DNA of 64,000 bases from Prorocentrum cordatum (Eukaryota > Sar > Dinophyceae > Prorocentrales > Prorocentraceae), in contig CAUYUJ010012202.1 of NCBI GenBank assembly GCA_963575745.1, forward strand, positions 309,001 through 373,000, written 5' to 3'. Below, piece by piece: positions 22,492-33,028 of the stretch. How positions within the stretch are numbered: the stretch's first letter is position 1; the number at the start of each line of letters is the position of its first letter. The translations under genes were made by a program, and so were the position numbers. A model generated the notes under the pieces. It saw only the letters and a program-made list of their open reading frames with translations. It did no database searches and had not been told where the DNA came from.

Positions 22492-24260
22492 CTAGTCCTT
22501 GAACTCTGGGCACGCCATCATGCCACATCTGGTCTTACGTCCCAGATGGCAGACGAGGCATGCGTCGTCATCCCAGCCCGGGGGCTGCCTGACTGCCTCC
22601 CACAGCGCAACGTCGAGCCGGTCCTCATGGAAGCCAACTCTTATCAATTGGTTGGGCTCCAGGACGTCGACGCAGCCCGTTCCATGAACAGGGAGGACCT
22701 GCAACATGGTCAGGCGTCGGTCGTAGATGACGTGCAACGAGATTTTGTTACCCGGTGCCTCCGTTACCGCAAAGATCTGCCAGGTGTTATTCCAGTCTGG
22801 AAGCTCCTCCGTGAATATTTGGCCTGTCGGCAGAATCCAATGCGGGTTGGCCTCCAGGTGCCTCGAGCTCAGCGTGGCCAGATACTTACCCTCAACATTG
22901 GACGGATTACAGTCGAACACGGATGTGTTGGCGCTTCTGTCGAAGTCCCTCGACATACCGTCCTGGTGAAGGAATGTCGGGAAGTTGACAGCAAGTTCAA
23001 GGCGAACTCTCTGTTCATCTCGGTAAACTAGTCCTCTGGCCTCTTGGAAGCACATTGGCTTAAACACCTCCTCCAGCGCCTCTAGATCATGGATACTTGA
23101 CGCATGCGGGGATAGCGCGACAGTGAAAGCCACAGTTCCGTACTGACGCAAGCCCGTAGCCTCGTCGTACAATGGAGACACTTCGCCTCTGTGACTCTGT
23201 TGAACGTCATCAGCAGTTAACGGTAATAGTAATGCTCCACGTTGTTCGCTCATGCTGGGATCATACCGCAGGTTCCGTCGATATGGGCTGATAATCCTCA
23301 GCGAGTCGCCGTAAACGGCCCTGACGAGGAGCGGGCGAATTGTGGGAACCACGAATATCTGTTCCTCTTCACTTTCCGCGAGGGATGCGTCTGCATCGCC
23401 GTCAATTTCAAACGCTCCGACCCGTTTGCGAACGGCTTCGGCGAAGCTTTCATCCCAGTCCATGGGGCGGGATGTTGGGCCTGTGTCTGATGTGTCCATC
23501 TCCACCCCCAGCATATGCACGTCCCTTGGGTCTAGCACGGAGATAGCGTGCATGAACCTTGCCCGCGGGCTATCATAGCCGACACCTGTGAGCATGCGCA
23601 TCAGCACATCCACGCCCACCCACCCTCCCGAGCTCAGCACATGGGCCGAGCTGTGGCGGGGGAGGTGCATTATCAGCCCGCCCAATCGAAGAGCCTCATC
23701 ACGCCCCACTTCACTCGCGATGGCGTAAAGCTTGGGCCGCAAGTGAGGATACATGGGTACCAGAGCATGGTCCAGTCCAGGCAAACTTTGGCTCTCGATC
23801 GCGCGGTATCGGGCTCTCAGGTAATTCTCCACCCTTGAGCGCTCGCCTGGGGGCAAGCGCCGGATGTAGTCCAAGAGCGGATCGGCCACGCAGTCAGCAT
23901 AAGCAGAAGGCCTGTCGCTGATCAATGTGCGGCCCAGTCGTTGGCTGGCTAATACGGGTCCGTTGTAGTGCAGTTCGACTACCAGACGAGCTCATGCCGA
24001 GGATATTGCTGAAAGGTGATCCTGTTCGAACCTGAGCGTCGCCAAAAGAGGGCTGCGCCTTCCCTGACCGAGAATACCATCGCAAGTCAGCTCTTCGTGC
24101 TCAAGTCCACGATCTTCGAGGACCACAGCACGGTCATGCCGTGGGTAGAGCTTCCCAAAATCCTCTTTGATATCTGCTTATTCTTGGGGAGCGGCAACGT
24201 ACCCTCGAGCAGAAAGTACTCCTTGCCGAATGGAGACCCTTGTCCGACATTGTACGGTTA
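22492..24260 (-). pseudogene. Copy A, conserved-looking 480-residue segment with upstream in-frame stops
   Basis: From 23925 to 22492 the frame is open for 477 codons of good protein (LDYIRRLPPGERSRVENYL; LPTGQIFTEELPDWNNTWQ) ending in a Cys-rich tail CLVCHLGRKTRCGMMACPEF, which looks like a small zinc-binding element (C-x2-C, x7, C, x4, C). The same frame continues upstream to about 24260 as clear protein (DFGKLYPRHDRAVVLEDRGL; ARLVVELHYNGPVLASQRL) but is cut by a TAA near 24175 and a TGA near 24000. Stops of different types in one otherwise good frame point to decay. Family unknown. Confidence 0.5.
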
Positions 24261-24338
24261 GGTCTCTGGGTCGATTGGAATCATTGCGACGTCGGCATGG
24301 CCGACCGCATCTGCTGACCCTCCTTCTTCTCCTGACGA

Positions 24339-24905
24339 TTATTCAGCATGGCTGTCGTCGCAGGATTCCGCAGGTTGCCCTGTCTCGTAGTCCTGGTCGG
24401 GCGCAGGGTTTTCCGAGCTCGCGTCCAGGTCGACTGCGGTAATCTGTTCCTTGCACCGCCTCTCGCATCCCCTCTTCTTGTATTCTATAACGTCGGCTGG
24501 TGCTTTTCCGCCATGGGCGTCCGCCCAGCGGCTGTAGGCACGATGCCTCGGTGGGCATCGATCCAGGTGCACAGCTGTGCGCACTAGGTTGATCTTCTCA
24601 TCTTGAGAAACAGCTGCTTTAGTGTCCCTGAAGCAACCAAGCGTTGGGCAAATCCAGATCTGATCGATGTAAGACGCCGCAGGCGATGCGGTGACGCTTA
24701 TGCTGCGCATGGGCACGGATGTAGTCTCCGGTAGAGGCGGAGGTTGGTAGTCCGGGGCCCCCGGTCGGAGATCTCGCTGCTGGCCAGCAGGCGTCCCCAC
24801 GGGGAATTCGAAGCGTGGCCGCCTGCGGTTTGCAGTGAATGAGCGTTGAAAGCCAGCATGCCCGATGTTGCCCCAAACGGAGCGTCGCCCCCCCCCCCCC
24901 CCCAC
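24339..24905 (-). pseudogene. Copy A, segment after a G-run frame change
   Basis: 188 codons that take over from the preceding segment at a homopolymer (about 15 C on the plus strand, 24889-24903). It contains FTANRRRPRFEFPVGTPAG and a Cys/His-containing end (CPTLGCFRDTKAAVSQDE; DRCPPRHRAYSRWAD). It terminates at TAA near 24339, possibly a genuine C-terminus because the next coding segment begins about 80 bp on. The frame change at the homopolymer may be real or an assembly error. Confidence 0.4.
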
Positions 24906-25945
24906 CGAGACTCACGCCCATTCTTTGCCGCTTCCGCGAGCATTGCCTCACGGCCTACACGGCGTACGACGCTTCTGGACCTCGGCGGCCCATTGGGCTC
25001 GACGCTGCCTGGGACATGGTCCACAGCTGTTTGATCAGGTCTTCCTCTGGATTCCTCTTCTTTCTTCTCGCCGCGGAAGAGCTTCCCATCGTGGTCTGAG
25101 ATCCTGGGCATGGACATGTCCATCTCCATTGTTCGCAGATCTGGACGATCTCGTGATAAGCCAGCCTGCACGAGGGGCGCCATGATGTCCTGAAGGCCAT
25201 GGGCCACGAAGATTGGCGCACCAAAGTGCTCAGTAATCAGAAAGTCGGAATACAGTTCACGGAGCGGCCACTCCTCTATATCCAGAAATCGCACACGCTT
25301 CCTCCCCAGCTGGCCCATCTCGATCGCGATCTCCCTCTGTTTCGCCGACTGCAGAAGTCCTCGCGCATATCTCCGCGCGCCAGCCCTTTGAAACTCGGTG
25401 CGGGGCTGTTGTCTGCGCATCTCATCGTCCAGGGCATTATCAAGTCTCCACGTCGGGGCCCCTTCCTGTGGATCAGGAGTGGGGTCCACCAGCACCTTGT
25501 AATCCACCTCGAAGTGGCGGGGCTGCTGCGGGTGAAAACCCAAATCTGCCCCTGATTTGCTTGGCTAGGCGTCATGAAGTAGAGTCTTAGCGAAAAACCT
25601 AACTATGAGTTCAGGCTTGTCGCATACATGGTGCTTCCTCCCCTTCGTCTCTGTGCCAATGGGACGGAAGCCACCTGCATCCGCCGGCGTGGTAGTGACC
25701 TTGACGTCCATGGTTGCCAGATTCCCGCCACTCCAAAGCTCCGCGTCGTGGCTGTACTGCTGGTGGAGCAGATGGACCTGATCAGCGTCGTGGAGGGCGT
25801 AGACACCTTCGGCGCATCTGTTAGCATTCGCTTTCGGGTCTGTCTTCACTCTCATACCCACCACTCTCTGGATGGGAGGAATACGCCAGCATTCAGGAGC
25901 GCGTAGAGCTTCCGGACATCTGTGGCATGGGAGTACGTCTCCCAC
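24890..25945 (-). pseudogene. Copy A, segment with an in-frame TAG
   Basis: One reading frame runs from about 25900 to the G-run at 24890, interrupted only by a TAG at 25567-25565. Before the stop: KTDPKANANRCAEGVYALHD and IVRFFAKTLLHDA. After it: RHFEVDYKVLVDPTPDPQ, RYARGLLQSAKQREIAIEMG and FLITEHFGAPIFVAHGLQD. Helical, mixed charge, no recognised domain. The uninterrupted quality on both sides of the stop shows it was once sense. Confidence 0.45.
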
Positions 25946-26800
25946 TGTCCCCGCCTGACTCGGCCATGGACGCTGTCAGGCCACAGGAATGAAATCTCAT
26001 GCATGGAATGAGATTCACGTTCAACAAACAATGCTTTGTTCCAACCGAATGGAGCAGAAAATGATACGTTTGCAATCGACGTAGTGTGCAGGCGCCTCGT
26101 GATCAAGTACTCGATGGCCATCCTCAGGCAGTACTGCGCCGTGATGCGCGGGGAACGTGCCACGCGCATTCTGGTCAGTACCCACTCACGAGCTGCCACT
26201 CGACCCTTCAACACATCGTACCATTTGTCGTTCTCGTAGAACTGCTCGACGAGGTGGAATTATTCGATTGCGTTCTCCCTCTCCCGGGGTATAAGCATCA
26301 ACTCGTAGTCGACGGACTGATGAGAACGCGCTGTGGTCTCGTTGGCAGACAACGTCTCAGATCCGGACCTCAACCCTCTGACCACAGTTTTCTGATGTTC
26401 TCCACATGTTTCGAAGAAGTGTGGGCATTTCATGCGACCATTACCGAAGTCACACACGATGTGTTCCTCTTCGTCGTTGATTGTAGAGTGATGGAGTATA
26501 CTCTGAATGATCGCTTCCCAGGGGGGCTTGCCAGTAAGGGCAGGTCCTGACGACGATGCTTCGGTCGCTGCTCTCGCCGCTTCCTGCGCGGTCGGTGCCG
26601 TTGCTGGGCGAGACTTGGCCGAAAACAGCATTGCCGCACCTTTCTCGACCGCCTCCAACACGTCTTTCATTCTACTATCGAAGGGCAGGATCTCCCTGGG
26701 AGCACCTGCTTCCAATTCCATTCCGTAGATGTCCACCGCGTCGTCGTATGGCACGGTAGTGCACCGTCGGTCCGCCCCCGCTTGCCTTTTGTCGCGATTG
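25860..26800 (-). pseudogene. Copy A, segment with an in-frame TAA
   Basis: A single frame from about 26800 to 25860 is broken only by TAA at 26262-26260. Upstream: DAVDIYGMELEAGAPREILP and a Cys/His cluster CDFGNGRMKCPHFFETCGEH that could bind zinc. Downstream: QFYENDKWYDVLKGRVAARE and VRKLYALLNAGVFLP. A frame change near 25880 leads to the next segment. The C-x8-C-x2-H pattern is only suggestive. Confidence 0.45.
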
Positions 26801-27504
26801 CTCTCCCAAATATGACCAGAAGTCGTTCGAGTTGATGTTGACGGACTCAGGTGGCAAGTAGCGCGGCGCCCCGATGTCACCGAATGGCAATAGTTCCCCC
26901 GCCTGGCAGCGCACATGGTGGCCGCCGGTGGATATGACATGGCTCATCATCGGACCCTGTGCGCTGGGGGGCACAGGTACCGGAGCTGCAGCCTTCGGTG
27001 GGGGGGGCAGTCGGCGGCGGAAGAGGCGGAGGCGGAGGCGGGGCCGTAGCCGACGAGGCGACGCAAGGGCGGTCCGTCACGTCGAACGCGGGACAATACA
27101 ATTCGTAGCATACCTTGGCGGCGTTGATGATGCATTTGGCACAATCAGCAGCGAATGTGTAGTTCTCCCCGCCCAGGAGGGAGTGCCAATCGTCGTTATC
27201 CGGACGTTCTCCCCGGTGATAATGTTCGGAGCCGCGTAGCAGCAGCATCCTAAGGTTCCGACCCGCCTCCTGGCAGAGGTTGATCCTGTTCTGCCCCCGC
27301 GCGAAGACGCGGGAGACGAGGGCATCCCAGATGCGGCGATCGGATCCTCCTTTCGTATGCCTCCGACTCTGTCCATCGCCCAGAGCCAGCATTGCGAGCA
27401 TGTCTCCAGTGGTGTGGGCGACATACGCCTGTTCGTCTACGACGGCATCTATCATGGATAGAGCGTCTTTGTCCAGTTCGTCGTAGTCTGAAGGCTTGTC
27501 CTCT
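26800..27504 (-). pseudogene. Copy A, segment downstream of the +1 site
   Basis: Starts right after the shared +1 frame change with PSDYDELDKDALSMIDAVVDEQ, which matches copy B. It continues with RRIWDALVSRVFARGQNRINL and a Cys-containing part (DCAKCIINAAKVCYELYC), then a Pro run. Beyond about 27410 copy B has no counterpart. Another frame change near 26970 leads into PPESVNINSNDFWSYLGEQ. Confidence 0.5.
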
Positions 27505-28440
27505 CGTCTTGCCCCCCTTCACCCGTCGGCGAACGCCGTCGTGGCACTCGCACAGCTCGTTGCCATTCCATACTAGGACCCGACAGCGGGTCTTGCTGCG
27601 CCCAAGGGGCTCCTCCCAGCTCATGGAACGTAGGGGGGCTCTGATGTCGCCCAGGCTTCCACCATTACGAATGGTTATGAGTGATCCTGACGAACGATCG
27701 TTGGGCTGCTCCTTGAGGGCACTGTTCAAAGCGGGCTTTCCTTCGGAGCTGACAAACGCCATTGTCGAGTCCGAGGATACGAGATATTCCACGTCGTTGA
27801 ACATTCTTTCGCCCTCGTCCATGTCGGTCCCAAATATTGCCGGCCCACGTCTTCGTTGGCATCGGCCTGAACCGCGTCGTATACGGCATGCCATAGGCAG
27901 CGTATAGATAGATGGCTTCCCCAGAAATGCGAGAAGGGACTCCCGCAGCCTTTATGAGGCCACTGAGTGCAGCGCGCGCCCGCGGAAAGTCAAGCCTGGC
28001 AAACGCAGCGGCTGCTTCCGGCTTTACGACGTACGCGAAGGTCTTACCCAGCGACTTTAGCGCGGTTATGTACTCAGCCCTCGGCCCACTTGTTGGCATG
28101 ACGCTCAGATTCCGACGTGGATCGGGGTTGCCTTCTTCCTTGAAGTGTTCGCGACAATAGTCCAGGGCATTCCAATAGCCGTGCACGCCCACTTTGTCTG
28201 CGAGGGCACACTTATTCCCCTTCTTTGCCGTCTTGGCTTCGTCGGCACTGGCTGTTGCCCTTAGCCTGCTGTGAACCGTCAGCAGGGGTCCCTCGCCTGC
28301 GCGTGGACGGTCAGCCATGGGCTGTTGAGCCTGTCCAGCGGACCCGGTGCCGTGGGCATAGCCCCGGGTACCTTCTCATTCTGTGCCCGTCGCGTCCTCT
28401 TTTGCGGGATCAGGCGCATTGGGAGCAGTCTGGTCGGCTT
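27505..28440 (-). pseudogene. Copy A, conserved domain shared with copy B
   Basis: From 28318: CALADKVGVHGYWNALDY, RISGEAIYLYAAYGMPYTT; after a frame change near 27838: ERMFNDVEYLVSSDSTMAF, LRSMSWEEPLGRSKTRCRV, VRRRVKGGKT. These align closely with copy B (38255-39000), which keeps a single frame across 27838, so that shift is private damage in A. The domain is about 250 residues, with strongly conserved aromatic and Gly positions between copies. I do not recognise it. Confidence 0.55.
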
Positions 28441-28445
28441 CCATT

Positions 28446-29512
28446 TTATCGATTTTCTCGGGGAGCGGGGGGGTTCAGCGACATGGTCGGCCTGGGTCCT
28501 CGGACCGTCCCCCGAGTCTGTTTCACATTCTCCTCTTTTTCTGGTGGGGGACAGGGCTCCATCTCCACGTCGGGCAGGTCTTGCACCTGCTCCTCGTTCT
28601 GCTCTGGTTCTCCATTGGCGCCCTCTGGAGATGGCGTTGCGAGGTCAGGCGACAATGGGCTGTCCGTGCGAGGTGTTCCTGGGGCTCGCTGTTGTTGTTC
28701 TCCGGCGGAAGCCTTCTCAGCCTCCTCCTGTTCCTTGATTCTGCGGAGGCGCTGCATCAACCCTGACATCTCCTCGGTTTCGTAGCCACCAATCGTCTGT
28801 TGCTCCATGCCGTCCGATCCATGGGTGGAGGCACGGGTTGGAACGTCCGCCTTCGGAGGTGCCTTGGCCGCCTCCTGCTGTTCGCACGCTCTGCGCAGGC
28901 GCTCTTCCAGATCGGTTTTGTTCTCACTTGCGTAGTCGCCAGGTGCCTGTTGTTCCATGCCATCCGCGTGAGTGGCGCCTTGGTCTGGATGGTGTACCCT
29001 GGGCGCTGCCGGCGGCCTCGGTATCGTCGTGGGCGGGGGCTTGCCCTGTCCCCCAGCCGATGAAGAGCTGCCCGGGGGCGGCGTCGGCGGCTCGCGGTCG
29101 CCCGTCGGCCGCGGCGCCCGCGGAGGCGGGGGCTTCTCCGACGGCGCTTGCGGCGGCGGTGACTTCCGCGGCGACACCTGCGAAGGCGGGGCCTTCGGGG
29201 CCGGCGCCTGTTGCGGAGGCGCCGTAGGCGGCGCCGTGCCCCGAGGCGGAGGCTTGCAATGCGGGGCAGTGCCCGGGGCCCGCGGCTTCGGCGCACGACC
29301 CTCGCCATAGGCGTTGCGCGGCGGAGGCGCTCCGGGGGCCTGAGGCTTCGGCGCAGAACCTTCGCCACGGGCGGCGCGCGGCGGAGGTGCGCCGGAGGCC
29401 TGAGGCTTCGACGGGCGACCTTCGCAATAGGAAGTGCGCGGCGGAGGTGCGCCGGGAGCCTGAGGCTTCGACGGGCGACCTTCGCCGTGCGCGGTGTGCG
29501 GCGGAGGCGCGC
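28446..29512 (-). pseudogene. Copy A, Pro-rich and coiled-coil part
   Basis: Frame entered after a 1-bp deletion at about 29513. Pro-rich text gives way to two copies of a charged module: GDYASENKTDLEERLRRACE and GGYETEEMSGLMQRLRRIKE, each followed by an Ala/Glu helix, then an acidic tail QDLPDVEMEPCPPPEK. Copy B has the same two modules in the same order. The LxxRLRRxxEQ pattern suggests short coiled coils. The frame ends at a stop at 28446, where B continues, so another lesion lies near 28440. Confidence 0.5.
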
Positions 29513-29640
29513 CGGGGTCCGAGGCTTCGCCGCGCGGCCTTCGCCGTGGGCGGCGCGCGGCGGAGGCGCGCCGGGAGCCTGGGGCTTCGGCGGCGCCTTC
29601 CGCGGCGGCACGCCCGGAGGCGGAGCTTTGGGCGGCGGCG
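29281..29640 (-). repeat. 60-bp coding minisatellite, copy A
   Basis: Exact 60-bp period (anchor aggcttcg near 29343, 29403, 29463, then 29521 and 29582 after a deletion), encoding about five PKPQAPGAPPPRxxxGEGRx units on the minus strand. Confidence 0.85.
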
Positions 29641-30460
29641 GCGGGGGTCCGCCCGCTGCCGCCCCCGTCGAGGACTGCCCCTGGCCTTCTGTCCTCGCGC
29701 TCCAGCGGTTCGAGGAATTGCCTTCGCCGGGCGGTGCATGGTGCGCTGCCGCGGGGGCTGCCTTCTGAGCTATCTCTGACCGCGCACGAGCCGCTACGTC
29801 GTCCTGTCTCACCTGTTCTCGAAAGTTAAAAGTCGCCATCGGCGCCTTGCACAGAGGGCTCGGATCGAATGCGCGGTCAGGCAGTCCTTGCAGGACGCGC
29901 TGCTCCCGATCTGGGGACACGTAATCCAGACGCTTCAACCATTCGTAATGTACGAGACTGTCCCCAAATTCGATTTCGCAGCGCATCCTGCATTGTGCCC
30001 TGCGGCCCTCTATTGCGACAAAGGGCCGCGGGCCACCTCCCCACGCAGGGCGACGCAGCGGATGCTGAACTCCACCGTAACTCGGGCAGTCCCTCACGTA
30101 ATTCTCCAGATCGGCATAGCTGGCCCCCTCGTAGGCGCTCACGCGGCCAACACCTTGCAGGAGCATCCTTTTCCCGAGAACGCTCTCCCCGAGGGGCTCG
30201 TTCTCCCTCGTGGGGTAGCGGATGCGTGCTGCAGGTCCCAGCTGGACTTGGTCGGGGCCCCCGGCTGCGCCGGTCCACTCGACGCGGTCGGGGAGCGTGG
30301 CGTGGAGCGAATAGAACCTGTCCGCGATGTTCCCGCGTGGCCCCCTGGGCCGGCACTGGCCCGCACGGCCCCAGACCGGCCCCATGAACCACTCGAAGAG
30401 CTGTCGGAGAGCACGATTCTCCAGCACCTCGTGGAACTGACCGGTGGGGCCTTGGAACTC
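29513..30460 (-). pseudogene. Copy A, N-terminal shared domain and 20-residue repeats
   Basis: Open from just after a TAA at 30463-30461; there is no ATG near the start. The domain of about 200 residues (LFEWFMGPVWGRAGQCRP; ARIRYPTRENEPLGES; DSLVHYEWLKRLDYVSPDRE) matches copy B almost end to end. It is followed by KAPPKPQAPGAPPPR-type 20-residue repeats encoded by a 60-bp tandem repeat. The repeat itself holds the 1-bp deletion that throws the frame. Function unknown; the tyrosine- and tryptophan-rich domain is not one I recognise. Confidence 0.55.
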
Positions 30461-30479
30461 TTAAGGCCCGGTAAAGCGA

Positions 30480-32928
30480 CTGGCGTGCTGACCCCCCCTT
30501 AATTCGCGACAGGAGGTGCGTCGCGCATTCGTCGCCCGTGCGCCGCCCGTGCGTCGGCGGCCGAAAAGGCCAGCCGTCCTCTCGAACGTGCACGTCGCCC
30601 TCGCAAGGGGGCAATTTGGTGAGTGCGTCGCCAGCGCGGCGGACGCCCACGGGGCGGATCGCACGCGCGTCGCCCTCTCCACGGCCGCTGAAAAGGCCGG
30701 TCGCCTTCGGGAAAAAGAAAGTCGCCCACGCCGCGGCCCTCTTGGCGAGAAGAAGGCGGCCGCTGGGCTACCTCGGCAGATCAGCAAATCCCTCTAACAC
30801 TACAAATGCAGCGATGCTGCTGAACGCGCCCCGGCGATAGGCCAGCAGGTCCCCGCAGCCGCCGCCGCAGCCGCCGCAACCGCCGCCAGCGCCAAAACTA
30901 CCGCCACCACGATCACCACAAACGGATGCGACCGCAATCACATCCACCGCGACGATTACGACCAACACCATTTACCGCCATCAGCACCACCACGACCACC
31001 GCGCTTCTCGCGACCACCACAACGACCGACGCCAGCACGATCACCGACGCGACCACCACCAGCCCGTACCACCAGCGGCACGACCGCCGCCAGCGCGACC
31101 ATGGCGACGAACGCGACCACGACCATGATCACCAACATGACCATTACAGAAGCACCCGCCCACTCCGTCCCCCCCCCCCCCCATTCCCCTGCCGGGCCAC
31201 CCTTGCCGCCGCGCCCGCCTCGCGCCCCTGCCCCCCCCCTCCTTGTCTCCTCGTAATCTTCCTCTTCCGCCGCCAGCGGCGGGCCGTTCGCGGAAGGCGG
31301 GGGCGCCGCTCGCGGCGACGCGCCGCGGCCGTGGAGGGGGGGCCGAAGGAGAGAAAGAAAATGAAGAGGGACACGGGGTGTCAAGGGGGAAAAAAAAAAC
31401 AAAGACGAGAGAGGAGGGGGGGGGCATACAGGGGGAGGCCGGTAGAAAAGAGGAGGAGAAGGGGAGGAGAAGGGGGGGGCGAGGCAGGGGAGAGGACGAA
31501 GGAGGAGGAACGACAAAAGAGGAGGGACGACGAGGAAGGAAAAGGGAAATAACAGGGGCAAGCGCCGCCCTTCCTGGCGCAATGGAGGACGCAACCGCCG
31601 CCACTTGTGAACAGCGCAAGCACGGCGGGCCGACGGCCGTTGCGCATTGCTGCTCGGAGAAATGCTAAGGGGGGGCAAAATGGCAAACTCGCGACTGCGT
31701 CGCGCATGCGTCGCGCGTGCGTCGCGCGTGCGTCGCGCGGCCGTGGCGCGGCCGTCGCGCGTGCGTCGCGCGGCCGTGGCGCGGCCGTCGCGCGTGCGTC
31801 GCGCGGGTCGATCGCGCGTCGCGCGCTGGCAGGGGTGCGTCGAGCGCGGGTCGGGGTGCGTCGCGCGCGCGTCGCGCGCGCGTCGCGCGTGCGTCGCGCG
31901 GGGGTCGCTCGGGCCGTTCGCGCGTCGCGCGCAGGTCGCGCGCGAATCGCTCGAAGGGCGCCGCGGGCCCCCGACGGCGCGTGAACTGCGCGGCCCGCCG
32001 GCGAAACAACCAGGAGATGCGCGCGGCAATCGTAGAAATAGCAAGACACGCGCGTGGAGAACTACGAGCGCGAGGAAACCAAAAGACGACGTGGAGATGC
32101 AGCGCGCGCGGACTAATCCATTTCAAGCGCGCGCCCCGTCAGATTTTGAACATCGGTCCGTCGCTGCAGCAATTTGGCGACGTCTTGCCCGCCGACGCAT
32201 TGGGGGGGGGAAGAGGATGGAAGTGAGGCGAGGGAAGGGCGGGCGGAAATGGGAACGGACGGGCGAGGAGGGGGCGCGCGGGGGCGGCGCAGCGGCGGCG
32301 GGAGCGATGGAAGGCGATCGAAGGGGGGCGGCGGGAGCGAGGAGGGCGAGAAGAAGTTCCAGGAGGGTGGAAGGACAACGGGGGGTGAGTAGGGAGGCGG
32401 ACAGGACGGCAGCCTGACACAAAAGAACTGAATACAAATTTCGCAAACGGGACAAAACGCGCAGCGCGTTGGACGAGGGGAAGAGGAAGGAAGAGGGGGG
32501 GGCAGGAGGATTGGAGCGAAACGACATGGGGGTGCGGGGCGCGATGCGACGGGGCGAAGTGGCGCCGCGTCGCGCGACGTGACGTCACCCCCACCGGGCG
32601 CGACACGCACAGCCCCCAATCAACGCGAGGCGTCTTCGTCCTCAGCAACGGTTGGCGCCCCCGACAATGAGCACCAGCAAATCCTCTTGCGCCGAATTGG
32701 GAACAGAACGCGTTGGTGGACCGTCGAACTAGGAGTGCGCCGCGACCGCCAAAATGGCTGCTGGTGCACCGGCGTCGGAAACCTATATATCGCCAGAGAA
32801 ATTCCGAAGTCGCGCCATATGTCGCCCACGCACTCTGGGAGGCCGGGATTCGGGACAGAGACGCAAACCAGGGCCGGCGCACGGGCGACGCTCGGGCGAC
32901 GCACTGAACGAAACTTATAGGGGGGGGG
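30480..32928. other. Gene-poor, GC-rich region before gap 1
   Basis: No convincing gene. Contents: Arg/Pro-rich open frames on both strands, CCGC/CGCCGC stretches (30840-30900), a G homopolymer region with GGA (about 31400-31550), the TCGCGCG repeat (31690-31950) and an AGG-rich block (32200-32400). The last 8 bases before the gap are G. Confidence 0.6.
31690..31950 (+). repeat. 'gcgtcgcgcg' CpG-rich minisatellite
   Basis: Degenerate 8-10-bp units (gcgtcgcgcgt, gcggccgtggc) filling about 260 bp, with extreme CpG density. All frames give Arg/Ala/Val runs. Confidence 0.85.
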
Positions 32929-33028
32929 NNNNNNNNNNNNNNNNNNNNNNNNNNNNNNNNNNNNNNNNNNNNNNNNNNNNNNNNNNNNNNNNNNNNNNNN
33001 NNNNNNNNNNNNNNNNNNNNNNNNNNNN
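32929..33028. other. Assembly gap (100 N)
   Basis: Exactly 100 N, the usual placeholder for a gap of unknown size. The true distance between the flanks is unknown. Confidence 1.

Noticed and set aside
24016-24261. Plus-strand 81-codon ORF
   Set aside because: The minus strand here continues the good frame of the 480-residue segment of copy A, so the plus-strand frame is its shadow.
24000-26262. Stop-codon reassignment to explain the in-frame stops in copy A
   Set aside because: All three stop codons occur in sense positions and frame changes are present too, which fits decay better than an altered code.
32740-32765. Possible spliced-leader relic (agccattttggc on the minus strand)
   Set aside because: Only a 12-base core matches the dinoflagellate spliced leader; the flanks do not, and no mRNA-like sequence follows.
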